Assembly (NCBI GenBank): GCA_016704435.1
Contig: JADJAB010000003.1
Coordinates: 186,001 to 250,000, forward strand
Direction: 5' to 3'
DNA: 64,000 nt
Source of the DNA: Rhodobacter sp.
Lineage (GTDB): Bacteria > Pseudomonadota > Alphaproteobacteria > Rhodobacterales > Rhodobacteraceae
In this document: positions 27,899-35,911 of the stretch, in pieces
Layout: the number at the start of each line of letters is the position of its first letter
Numbering within the stretch: the first letter of the stretch is position 1
Program-made: the position numbers and the translations under genes
Notes under the pieces: model-generated
The model's input: the letters and a program-made list of their open reading frames with translations, nothing else
What the model was told of the DNA's origin: nothing
The model's database searches: none

Positions 27899-28494
27899 CT
27901 ACCCGCGCCAACCGCCCCGGTTGCGGATCTCGGACGAGGAGGCGTCGTGCATCGGCAGGTTCACGAAGACCCAGGCCGGTGCGCGGCGCTGCGACAGGTT
28001 CTCGCCCCTGTGCACCCGATTGCCGCGAAACACCTGTGCGGCCACCGACAACCGCGCCTTCAGCCCTGCACCCGGCCGCGCCAGCACGCCCACCGGCACC
28101 GAGGCCATGATCGCGCGCCAGCGGCCCCATTTGTGGAACTGCACCAGATTGTCCGCCCCCATAAGCCAGACAAAGGCCACGCCCGGATAATGGCGCCTCA
28201 GCGCCGCGATGGTATCGGCGGTGTAGACCGTGCCCAACCGCGCCTCGATATCGCTGACCACCACGCGCGGGTCCCGACCAGCGCCCGCGCATGCGCCAGC
28301 CGCGCCGCCATCGGCGCCGGTTGCCGCTTCTTCAACGGGTTGCCGGGGGAAACCAGCCACCAGACCCGGTCGATCCCCATCCGCTTCAACGCCTCGCGCG
28401 TGATGTGCACATGCCCCGCATGCGCCGGATCGAACGACCCGCCCAGAAGGCCGATGACCATTCCCCGCACCGCCATCGGAAAGCCCTGCCGCAT
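27899..28494 (-). CDS. nadD: Nicotinate-nucleotide adenylyltransferase NadD, frameshifted
   Basis: Makes nicotinate adenine dinucleotide from NaMN and ATP in NAD synthesis; usually essential. The upstream frame holds the nucleotidyltransferase signature GLLGGSFDPAHAGHVHITREALKRMG and WWLVSPGNPLKKRQPAPM. The downstream frame continues DPRVVVSDIEARLGTVYTADTIAALRRHYPGVAFVWLMGADNLVQFHKWGRW and ends with SSSEIRNRGGWRG (ISST-like motif). They join if one C is added to the run at 28273-28275. Start taken at 28494 (MRQGFPMAVRG); 28476 is an alternative. The break is probably a sequencing error. It is divergent from the reverse transcriptase. Confidence 0.9.
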
Positions 28495-28720
28495 TGCCAC
28501 CGCCCTATCAACCTGCTCTGCCATGTTGACCGCAAGCGCCGTGGCAATACAATGGCTTGGCGCAAGGCATCGGGCCAAGATGCCGGATCTCCGGCCGGGC
28601 GGGGCTTCCCCGTCCCATTCGACGCAAGTTGCACATTCGACGCATGACCGGGCCTGGGCTTCACCCAGATCAGGTCATGCAGGACTGGTGAGGTTGGCCC
28701 GATGCTCTTGCGTGTCCCCC
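28493..28720 (+). ncRNA. Candidate structured leader upstream of the reverse transcriptase (possible msr-msd locus)
   Basis: 228 bp between the divergent nadD and RT starts are unusually rich in inverted repeats. These are ATTGCCAC/GTGGCAAT (28493-28500 with 28541-28548), CCGG-ATCT-CCGG (28583-28594) and GGGCGGGG-CTT-CCCCG(T)CCC (28597-28616). A nested stem follows: GCATGACC (28642-28649) pairs with GGTCATGC (28673-28680) around CTGGG/CCCAG. A direct repeat CATTCGACGCA occurs at 28616 and 28634. Retron RTs are normally preceded by such a folded RNA, but neither a branching G nor a1/a2 arms can be proven here. Confidence 0.3.
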
Positions 28721-28723
28721 CCG

Positions 28724-30004
28724 ATGCAGCCTGACCGCCTCATTCGGCCGCTTGCCGCCTCGCTGTCACAGCAGGATTGGGCGGGCCCAGCCCTGGCCGC
28801 GCACTTGCGCCAGCGCTTGCCCGCATCTTTCGTGCGGGCGCCGGAAACCCTTGCCGAGGCGCTGATCCGCGCCTTTCCCGGCCCGGTCGCCCCCGACCCA
28901 GCGCTGATCCTGGGCCTGCTTGCCCACCAGCCCGAGATCGCCCGCCTGCTCTCGCATGCCCGGCGCCACGATGTCGCGCCCGCTGTCTGGCTGCAGCCGC
29001 CGCCCTTCCGCCCCGCCCCGGCCCTTGCGGACCTGCCCCTGCCCCGCCTGGCCACCTGCGACGCTCTCGCCGACTGGCTGGCCCTTCCGCCAGACCGCCT
29101 CACACTCTACGCCGATCTGCGCGGGCTCTCTGCGCGAACCGACAGCCCCTTTGCCCCGCATTACCACCACCACCTGCTGCCCAAGGCCGACGGCAGCCTG
29201 CGCCTGCTCGAAGAACCGAAGCCCGTCCTCAAAGGCCTGCAACGCCACCTTCTGCGCGGCCTTCTGTCCCGCGTTCCTCCGCACGATGCCGCCTTCGGCT
29301 TCTGCCCCGGCCGCAACTGCATCGCCGCCGCCGCCCGCCACGCCGGCGAAGCCGTCGTGCTCGGCTTCGACCTGGCCGATTTCTTTCCCTCGATCGGCAT
29401 CCAACGGGTCTACGCGGTCTATCGCACGCTCGGCTATCCGCGTGCCGTTGCCTGGGCGCTGGCCGGGCTTTGCACCGCCCTCACCCCGCCAAAGATCCTG
29501 GCAACCCCCGCTCTTGCCGCACGCGAGGCACTGAGCACACGCCACCTGCCGCAAGGCGCGCCCACCTCGCCCGCGTTGGCCAACCTCTGCGCCCATGCGC
29601 TGGATCGCCGCCTTGCCGGCCTCGCGCGCAGCCTGGGGGCCAGCTACACCCGCTATGCCGACGATCTGGCCTTTTCCGGCGACGCCCGCATCGCCCCGAT
29701 CCTGCGCACGGCTGTGCCCCGGATCGTCGCCGAAGAGGGTTTTCGCCTGAACCCCGCCAAGACCCGCCAGATGCCGGCACATCACCGGCAATGCGTGACC
29801 GGCCTTGTCGTCAACGCGGGCGTCAACACCCCCCGCGCCGCCTTTGACCAGCTCAAGGCCACGCTGCACCGCCTTGCCCGCGCCGGCGACCCGCGCCGAA
29901 CCGAGCCCGGCTTTCTGGCCCGCCTTTCCGGCCAGATCGCCTGGGTCGAGCAGGTGAACCCCGCCCGCGGCGCCCGGCTGCGCACCCGCTTTGACGCGCT
30001 CTGA
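28724..30004 (+). CDS. Retron-like reverse transcriptase, 426 aa
   Basis: RNA-directed DNA polymerase. RT blocks in order: LLPKADGSLRLLEEPKPVLKGLQR (about 151-174), AFGFCPGRN (190-198), motif A FDLADFFPS (D216), LPQGAPTSPALANLC (275-289), catalytic Y311-A-D-D314 in YTRYADDLAFSG, FRLNPAKTRQM, and QCVTGLVVN (VTG at 358-360). That last element is the C-terminal hallmark of retron RTs. About 145 unrecognised residues precede RT block 1; no maturase, endonuclease or toxin domain follows. The ATG at 28724 lacks a good ribosome site. An alternative start at 28702 (after GGTGAGG) comes into frame if the C7 run at 28716-28722 is one base too long. No obvious effector gene is adjacent. Confidence 0.9.
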   Translation: MQPDRLIRPLAASLSQQDWAGPALAAHLRQRLPASFVRAPETLAEALIRAFPGPVAPDPALILGLLAHQPEIARLLSHARRHDVAPAVWLQPPPFRPAPALADLPLPRLATCDALADWLALPPDRLTLYADLRGLSARTDSPFAPHYHHHLLPKADGSLRLLEEPKPVLKGLQRHLLRGLLSRVPPHDAAFGFCPGRNCIAAAARHAGEAVVLGFDLADFFPSIGIQRVYAVYRTLGYPRAVAWALAGLCTALTPPKILATPALAAREALSTRHLPQGAPTSPALANLCAHALDRRLAGLARSLGASYTRYADDLAFSGDARIAPILRTAVPRIVAEEGFRLNPAKTRQMPAHHRQCVTGLVVNAGVNTPRAAFDQLKATLHRLARAGDPRRTEPGFLARLSGQIAWVEQVNPARGARLRTRFDAL

Positions 30005-30073
30005 CCCTGTCGCCCGTTGCAGCCCGGCCCCGCGCCCGCTACATGCGGGGCAACCCGCGATCAGGAGACCACC

Positions 30074-31728
30074 ATGGCCAGCTATCAATACGTCTACCAC
30101 ATGGACGGCGTGTCGAAGACCTACCCCGGCGGCAAGAAGGTGTTCGAGAACATCCGCCTGAACTTCCTGCCCGGCGTCAAGATCGGCGTCGTCGGCGTCA
30201 ACGGCTCGGGCAAATCCACGCTGCTGCGCGTCATGGCCGGCTGGGACAAGGATTTCACCGGCGAGGCCTGGGCGGCAAAGGGCGCCACCGTCGGCTACCT
30301 GCCGCAGGAGCCGAAGCTGGACGAGGCGCTGAACGTGCGCGGCAACGTCATGCTGGGGGTGGCCGCAAAGCAGGGCAAGCTCGACCGCTACAACGAACTG
30401 GCGATGAACTATTCCGACGAGACGGCCGAGGAAATGGCCGCCCTGCAAGACCAGATCGACGCCGAGAACCTGTGGGATCTCGACAGCCAGATCGACATCG
30501 CGATGGAAGCGCTGCGCTGCCCCCCGACGACGCCGCCGTCTCGACCCTGTCAGGCGGCGAAAAGCGCCGGGTCGCGCTGTGCAAGCTGCTGCTGGAAGCG
30601 CCCGACATGCTGCTCCTGGACGAACCGACCAACCACCTTGATGCCGAAACCATCGCCTGGCTGCAAAAGCACCTGATCGAATACACCGGCACCATCCTGA
30701 TCGTCACCCATGACCGCTATTTCCTGGATGACATCACCTCGTGGATCCTGGAACTGGAACGCGGCCGCGGCCTGCCGCATGAGGGCAACTATTCGTCCTG
30801 GCTGGAGGCCAAGGCCAAGCGCCTTGCGCAAGAGGCCCGCGAAGACAAATCCAAGCAGAAGGTGCTGGAAAAGGAACTGGAATGGATCCGCGCCGGGGCC
30901 AAGGCCCGTCAGGCCAAATCCAAGGCCCGGATCAGCGCCTACGAGAAATTGGCCGATGAGTCGGTCAAGGAACTGGTCGGCCGCGCCCAGATCATCATCC
31001 CGCACGGACCGCGCCTTGGCTCCAAGGTCATCGAATTCGACAATGTCTCGAAAGCGCTTGGCGACAAGCAGTTGATCGAGAACCTGACCTTCGCGCTACC
31101 GCCCGGTGGCATCGTCGGCGTGATCGGCCCCAATGGCGCCGGCAAATCGACGCTGATGAAGATGATCATCGGTACCGAAAAACCCGACAGCGGCACCATC
31201 ACGCTGGGCGACACGGTGCAACTGTCTTACGTCGACCAGTCGCGCGATTCGCTGGATGCAAACAAGAACGTCTGGGAAGAAATCTCGGATTCGCTTGATA
31301 TTGTCGTGCTGGGCGATGCCGAAGTGAACAGCCGCGCCTATTGCTCCTCGTTCAACTTCAAGGGCTCGGACCAGCAGAAGAAGGTCGGCATCCTGTCGGG
31401 CGGCGAACGCAACCGCGTTCACATGGCCAAGCTGTTGAAATCCGGCGGCAACGTGCTGTTGTTGGACGAACCGACCAACGACCTTGACGTGGAAACCCTG
31501 CAGGCGCTGGAAGCCGCGATCGAGAACTTCTCCGGCTGCGCCGTGATCATCAGCCACGACCGGTTCTTCCTCGACCGCCTCTGCACCCATATCCTGGCCT
31601 TCGAGGGCGACGCCCGTGTCGAATGGTTCGAAGGCAACTTCGAGGCCTATGAGGAAGACAAGGTCCGCCGCCTCGGCCCGGAGTCGATCGAGCCGAAGCG
31701 GGTCAAGTACAAGAAGTTCACGCGGTAG
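30074..31728 (+). CDS. ettA: ABC-F translation factor EttA, frameshifted in the first ATPase domain
   Basis: Energy-dependent translational throttle protein that binds the ribosomal E site; no membrane domain. Two ABC domains: Walker A GVNGSGKST with LSGGEKRRVALCKLLLEAPDMLLLDEPTNHLD, then GPNGAGKST with LSGGERNRVHMAKLL and LLLDEPTNDLD. The P-site-tRNA-interaction linker (EAKAKRLAQEAREDKSKQKVLEKELEWI) lies between. The frame from 30074 breaks after MEALRCPP. One C added to the C6 run at 30520-30525 restores EALRCPPDDAAVSTLSGGEKRR, giving about 551 residues, normal for EttA. The ATG has CAGGAGACCACC upstream. Probable sequencing error. Confidence 0.93.
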
Positions 31729-31903
31729 GCTTCGCCCCGGCCATACCGGGGTGAAATCGTCTTTCCGAACCGCCGTCGGTACCGGCCGCAAAGACCGAGT
31801 GCATCCGTCTTTGGCTGCAGCTTTCGGTTGCGCCATCGCATCCCGGGGAACCATTTCGCGCGCGTTGCGTTTTCCTGCCAGACCCTTGTGAAGGAGATAT
31901 CCC

Positions 31904-31981
31904 ATGAAAGGCGTCCTGGCCTGGCTGATCGGCATTCCGATCCCGCTCATCATCATTCTCTACCTGCTTGACGTTTTCTGA
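31904..31981 (+). CDS. 25-residue single-pass membrane protein
   Basis: ATG at 31904 preceded by AAGGAGATATCCC, one of the best ribosome sites in the window; stop TGA at 31979-31981. The product begins MKGVLAWLIGIPIPLIII and is a single hydrophobic helix ending LLDVF. I do not recognise a family. The strong ribosome site and clean helix argue that it is translated. It lies between ettA and another small membrane protein gene. Confidence 0.6.
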   Translation: MKGVLAWLIGIPIPLIIILYLLDVF

Positions 31982-32095
31982 CCCGCTTCCGGGCCGCCAC
32001 CGTTGCGGCCCGGCGCGCGCCCCCACCTTTCCCCATGCCTGCCGCATTTGCGCCCCATTCCCGCGCTCCAATCGGCTCAGGAATAGGAGAATGCC

Positions 32096-32284
32096 GTGGC
32101 CACGATCCTCGCCCTTGCCGGAGGCCTGCTGGGCCTGATCGCCGCAGCGCTTGCCATGATCGTCTTCCAGGCAAGCGCCTTCACGGCGCTGGCGCTTTGG
32201 TCGGCGACCGGCGTATCGGCCACTCTGCTCGCCCTGGCATGGTCGGCAATTCCCCGGCGCGAATCCGCTCCGATCCGGACCTGA
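32096..32284 (+). CDS. Small two-helix membrane protein, GTG start
   Basis: 62 residues with two hydrophobic helices (about 3-22 and 26-48) and a short basic C-terminus (IPRRESAPIRT). GTG start at 32096 with TAGGAGAATGCC upstream; an ATG at 32091 opens a different, less protein-like frame. No family recognised. Possibly cotranscribed with the 25-residue membrane protein. Confidence 0.55.
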   Translation: MATILALAGGLLGLIAAALAMIVFQASAFTALALWSATGVSATLLALAWSAIPRRESAPIRT

Positions 32285-32443
32285 TCGCGCCGAGGCTTGC
32301 TTTTTCGGCCTGATTCCGGCATATATCCCTTGCGACGTTATCTCTTTCGACCTGTCTCCGACCATCGGCACAGCAATCGACCACAGCTGACTGCGCCGGG
32401 CCGCCGCACTTCCGCGGGCGGCAAATCGATAGGAGACATCACG

Positions 32444-32650
32444 ATGGCCAAGGGCACCGTGAAGTGGTTCAACGAAACGAAGGGCTACGGCTTCATCGCT
32501 CCGGAAGGCGGCAAGAAGGACGTGTTCGTCCACATCACCGCGCTGGAGCGCGCCGGTCTGCGCTCGCTCAAGGACGGTCAGGCCGTGACCTTCGACATCG
32601 AAGCCGGCCGTGACGGCCGCGAGTCGGCGACGAACCTGGCGCTGGCGTAA
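32444..32650 (+). CDS. cspA: Cold-shock protein (CspA family)
   Basis: 68-residue OB-fold single-stranded nucleic-acid binder: KWFNETKGYGFIAPEGG with RNP1 KGYGFI (13-18) and RNP2 VFVHIT (27-32). ATG at 32444 after TAGGAGACATCACG. About 160 bp of untranslated leader precede it, as is common for csp genes whose mRNA folding responds to temperature. A strong terminator follows at 32680-32710. The longer in-frame extension to 32297 lacks any csp-like residues. Confidence 0.95.
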   Translation: MAKGTVKWFNETKGYGFIAPEGGKKDVFVHITALERAGLRSLKDGQAVTFDIEAGRDGRESATNLALA

Positions 32651-32679
32651 GCCCTCGCCGGACGTTGTCCCGGACATGG

Positions 32680-32710
32680 AAAGGGCGGGTCCGCGACGGC
32701 CCGCCCTTTT
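32680..32710 (+). terminator. Rho-independent terminator of the cold-shock gene
   Basis: AAAGGGCGGG, an irregular loop, CCCGCCCTTT and a final T: a perfect 10-bp stem 30 bp after the cspA stop. It could also serve the convergent gene ending at 32741. Confidence 0.85.
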
Positions 32711-32740
32711 GCATTCCAGCCCTTGATCTGTCCCGAAGCT

Positions 32741-33172
32741 TCAGGCCGCGCGCCACATCAGCCGGTCGCGCAGCGCATGTTCGAACCCCACCCGCAGGCT
32801 GACCGCCGACAGGGGTGCACGCAGCCGAACTGGCGCTTCCCGCTGTTGCGGAAAGACCTGCGTCGCATGTTCGCCCGAGATCAGGATCAGCGGCACGCGG
32901 GAATTCACCGCCGCCAGCGTCGCCACCGCGCGCTCACCCGCCTCGCCGCCGCCAAGACCGTCGCAATCCATCACGAAAAGCCCGTATCCCATCGGGTCGT
33001 CGATCACCGCAGCAAGCGCGGCATAGATTTCCGTCTCTACCTCAACCGCACCACCCAGCCCGGCGATGCGCGCTTGCAGCGGGCCGTCTGTCTGCGCGGA
33101 AAGAAAAAGCACACGAACCCCATAGCCAACCGGCAAGGCGGCGGTCTGGTCGAAATCGTGCGTAACCTGCAT
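32741..33172 (-). CDS. Receiver-like (CheY-type) protein, 143 aa
   Basis: Starts MQVTHDFDQ at 33172, with CAAGGAGC upstream. The fold follows a response-regulator receiver: VRVLFLSAQTDGPLQARIAGLGGAVEVETEIYAALAAVIDDPMGYGLFVMDCDGLGGGEAG, then VPLILISGEHATQVF. An Asp in VMDCDG sits where the phospho-acceptor would be. The first acidic pair is missing (FLSAQ) and the final Lys is not evident, so it is probably a degenerate or non-phosphorylated receiver. No partner kinase is nearby. Confidence 0.7.
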   Translation of the reverse strand: MQVTHDFDQTAALPVGYGVRVLFLSAQTDGPLQARIAGLGGAVEVETEIYAALAAVIDDPMGYGLFVMDCDGLGGGEAGERAVATLAAVNSRVPLILISGEHATQVFPQQREAPVRLRAPLSAVSLRVGFEHALRDRLMWRAA

Positions 33173-33344
33173 GGCTTTGCTCCTTGGCCCTTCTTGACCG
33201 GGATGCACACATGCTGCGTGCCGCATTGGTTCAAAATGTGAGGATTTCCGGGTATTTTCGGGCGCACCCGCCACAATTCCGACCCGGTTGTCCCCCGTGC
33301 GAAACTGGCGCAGACTGGCCCGCAACAGGTTCCGCAGGATCAGC

Positions 33345-34265
33345 ATGCCAGCCACGGATTACCAAAGCCTTATCGACGCCCCGACCTGGGCGTTCATCCG
33401 CGAATCCGAGGCGGCCTATCCGCCCGATACCGCCACGCTAAGCATCGCCGACCAGCGGGCGATCTATGACCGGATGTGCCGCGCCTTCCATCGCGGCTAC
33501 CCCGCGGGTGTCACGGCCGAAGACCGGCCTGTCGGCGGCGTGCCCTGCCGGGTCTACCCCGGAGCGGGCCCGGCCACCGTGATCTACCTGCACGGCGGCG
33601 GCTTCGTGGTGGGCGGGTTGCACAGCCACGACGACGTTTGCGCCGAAATCCGCGCGGCCACCGGCCTGACGGTGATTTCGGTCGATTACCGTCTGTCGCC
33701 GGAACACCACCACCCTGCCGCATTCGACGATGCCCGCGCCGTCATTGCCGCCACGCCGGGCAATCTGGTGCTGGCCGGCGACAGCGCGGGCGGCAACCTG
33801 GCCGCTGCCGCCGCGCATCGCTTGCGCGATCCGCGCATCCTGGGTCAGGTGCTGATCTATCCCGGCCTGGGCGGCGATCAGATGCGGGGCAGCTATCTTG
33901 CCCATTCGCAGGCACCGATGCTGACAGCCGCCGATCTGGCGTTCTATGCCGGCATCCGCCATGGCGGCACCGCTCCGCCACCCGGCGACGCCACGATTTC
34001 CCCCTTGCAGGATACCGACTTCTCCGGCCTGCCGATGACCCTTGCCATCGGCGCGGAATGCGACCCCCTGCACGACGATGCCCCCGCCTATGCCGCCGCG
34101 ATCACCGCCGCCGGGGGGCGGGCCCATGCCGTGACGGCCACGGGGTTGGTCCACGGCTACCTGCGCGCCCGCGCCATGGTGCCCCGCGCGGCCGCAAGCT
34201 TTGACCAGATTACCGCCACCATTGCCGCCTTCGCCGAAGGCCGCTGGCCGTTTGGAGAGCCTTGA
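33345..34265 (+). CDS. Alpha/beta hydrolase of the hormone-sensitive-lipase (HSL) type
   Basis: 306 residues with the oxyanion HGGG motif (83-86 in YLHGGGFVVGG), nucleophile S147 in LAGDSAGGNLA, an Asp in AECDPLHDDA and a His in TGLVHGYLRA. Cytosolic carboxylesterase family; related proteins hydrolyse arylformamides and short esters. The start at 33345 (MPATDYQ) is chosen over 33288, whose extension is Arg-rich and overlaps the adjacent promoter. The stop overlaps the next start (TGATG), so it is translationally coupled to the class II aldolase. Confidence 0.88.
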   Translation: MPATDYQSLIDAPTWAFIRESEAAYPPDTATLSIADQRAIYDRMCRAFHRGYPAGVTAEDRPVGGVPCRVYPGAGPATVIYLHGGGFVVGGLHSHDDVCAEIRAATGLTVISVDYRLSPEHHHPAAFDDARAVIAATPGNLVLAGDSAGGNLAAAAAHRLRDPRILGQVLIYPGLGGDQMRGSYLAHSQAPMLTAADLAFYAGIRHGGTAPPPGDATISPLQDTDFSGLPMTLAIGAECDPLHDDAPAYAAAITAAGGRAHAVTATGLVHGYLRARAMVPRAAASFDQITATIAAFAEGRWPFGEP

Positions 34266-35008
34266 TGAAACACGCCAACCTGACCCATTGGGCCGAACGG
34301 GTGGACATGGCCGCCGCCTTCCGCTGGACCGTGCGGCTGAACCTGCACGAGGCGGTTTCCAATCACTTTTCCCTGGCGGTGAACCCCGAAGGGACAAGGT
34401 TCCTGATCAACCCGAACGGACGGCATTTCAGCCGGATCACCGCCTCGAACCTGTTGGAACTGGACGCGAACGACCCCGAGACGATGAACCGCCCGGACGC
34501 GCCGGACCCCACCGCCTGGGGGCTGCATGGGTCGATCCACCGGGCCTGCCCGCAGGCGCGGTGCGTGATGCATGTGCATTCGATCCATGCCACGGTTCTG
34601 GCCTCTCTGGCCGATAGCGTGCTGCCGCCAATTGATCAGAATACTGCAATGTTCTTCGGGCGTTATGTGGTCGATGACCACTATGGCGGGATGGCTTTCG
34701 GTGACGAAGGCGCGCGCTGTGCGCAGATGCTGGCGGACCCGAAGATCACCACGATGATCATGGGCAACCATGGAGTCCTGATCATCGGCAAAACGGTGGC
34801 CGACACCTTCAATCGCCTGACCTTTTTCGAACGCGCGGCGGAAACCTACATCCGGGCGCTGCAGACCGGGCGTCCCTTGCGGGTCCTGTCCGACGAAGTG
34901 GCCGAGAAGACCGCGCGGGAATGGGAGGATTATCCCGGGTACGCCGATGCACATCTGAGCGAAATCAAGGCCTTGCTGGACGCAGACGGCGCCGACTACG
35001 CCAGTTGA
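34265..35008 (+). CDS. Class II aldolase/adducin-domain protein
   Basis: 247 residues. Zinc-binding His pair in CVMHVHSIHAT (about H103, H105) and a third His in MGNHGVLIIG, as in fuculose-phosphate aldolase-fold enzymes. Substrate unknown; this branch is often annotated simply as class II aldolase family. ATG at 34265 overlaps the esterase stop by one base, with GGAGAGCC upstream. Together with the esterase it may process an ester-linked hydroxy compound. It is convergent with the phosphodiesterase-like gene, 3 bp apart. Confidence 0.85.
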   Translation: MKHANLTHWAERVDMAAAFRWTVRLNLHEAVSNHFSLAVNPEGTRFLINPNGRHFSRITASNLLELDANDPETMNRPDAPDPTAWGLHGSIHRACPQARCVMHVHSIHATVLASLADSVLPPIDQNTAMFFGRYVVDDHYGGMAFGDEGARCAQMLADPKITTMIMGNHGVLIIGKTVADTFNRLTFFERAAETYIRALQTGRPLRVLSDEVAEKTAREWEDYPGYADAHLSEIKALLDADGADYAS

Positions 35009-35011
35009 GCT

Positions 35012-35845
35012 TCAGGCCGACATGAAGGGTTTGGCCGTCATCGTCGCGGCGACCGGCACGCCCATCCGGGTCAGGATCGAGGGCGCGAGGGCGAGTTGGT
35101 CCAGCACAACATCTTGGGGCGGCATGGTCGACGACCCGAAGTAATAGAAGGCGAAGTCCTGCTGCGCCTCTCCTGCCCCGCCGTGGTGGCCGCGCGCGTC
35201 CTGGCCGTGGTCGGCGGTCACGATCACCTCATATCCCTTTTGTCTCCAACGGCTTACGAAGGGCGCCAGGATGCCGTCAAGCTGGCCGCAGGCGTGGTCC
35301 ATCTGTTGGCAATCATGGTGGAAACGGTGGCCCATGCTGTCCAGGGTGCAGGTGTGCAGGATACCGTAATCTATTGCTTTCATTTCACAAAGTCGCGTCA
35401 ACGTGCCGAAGAGATCATAGTCCGACGGTGTCATCTGGTTGATCAGCCCATAGCCGTGCATGGTATGGAACCGGCCATGGGTGATCGGGCCATCGGGCTC
35501 GTCATATTCGATATCACGCACCACGTCGAATGGCGCGCGGTTGAAAAACTCGGACCAATAGGAATGCGTCACGGCGCCGGTTTTCCGACCTGCTTTCGTC
35601 AACTCACTGAAAACATCCGGAAATTCCAGACGCCTTATGCCGGCGTTGTCCCAGATGCCATGCACCTGCGGCGGCAGGCCGGTGTGGATCGAGGCGTAGC
35701 AACAGGCCGAGGTCGAGGGCAGGACGGAGCGCATCTTCCAGACCCGCGCCTCGCCCGATTGCACCCAGCCTTCGAGGTTGCCGAAAAGACGGCGCCAGTT
35801 GGCGTAGGGCACACCGTCGAGGATGATGAGAAGGAGTTTTGTCAT
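35012..35845 (-). CDS. Alkaline-phosphatase-superfamily (type I phosphodiesterase/nucleotide pyrophosphatase-like) protein
   Basis: 277 residues, no signal peptide. Metal-site landmarks: LLLIILDGVPYANW (first Asp), SVLPSTSACCYASIHTGLPP (Ser/Thr nucleophile region, about 44-60), LDSMGHRFHHD and VIVTADHGQDARGHHGG. This suggests hydrolysis of a phosphodiester or phosphonate; substrate unknown. Start at 35845 (MTKLLLIILDG). It is the last gene of the leftward peptide-type ABC operon, 66 bp after the ATPase gene, so its substrate may be what the transporter imports. Confidence 0.82.
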   Translation of the reverse strand: MTKLLLIILDGVPYANWRRLFGNLEGWVQSGEARVWKMRSVLPSTSACCYASIHTGLPPQVHGIWDNAGIRRLEFPDVFSELTKAGRKTGAVTHSYWSEFFNRAPFDVVRDIEYDEPDGPITHGRFHTMHGYGLINQMTPSDYDLFGTLTRLCEMKAIDYGILHTCTLDSMGHRFHHDCQQMDHACGQLDGILAPFVSRWRQKGYEVIVTADHGQDARGHHGGAGEAQQDFAFYYFGSSTMPPQDVVLDQLALAPSILTRMGVPVAATMTAKPFMSA

Positions 35846-35855
35846 GTCTGCAAAC

Positions 35856-35888
35856 CGTCTGGCAAGTGTATGGCAAGCGTCTGGCAAG
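35856..35888. repeat. Three tandem 11-bp units upstream of the phosphodiesterase-like gene
   Basis: CGTCTGGCAAG, TGTATGGCAAG and CGTCTGGCAAG follow one another with exact 11-bp period, 11-43 bp before the start at 35845. The spacing is one DNA helical turn. It could be an operator array or a slippage repeat. Confidence 0.45.
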
Positions 35889-35911
35889 ATCTGTCCTTGC
35901 CGGCCGCCGGT

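Noticed and set aside
27947..28723. N-terminal extension of the RT frame through nadD to 27947
   Set aside because: It is antisense to conserved NadD sequence and would remove any room for an RT promoter; the ATG at 28724 or 28702 is far more likely.
28766..30448. 560-codon leftward frame opposite the RT
   Set aside because: Gly/Ala/Val-rich mirror of the RT coding strand, without recognisable domains.
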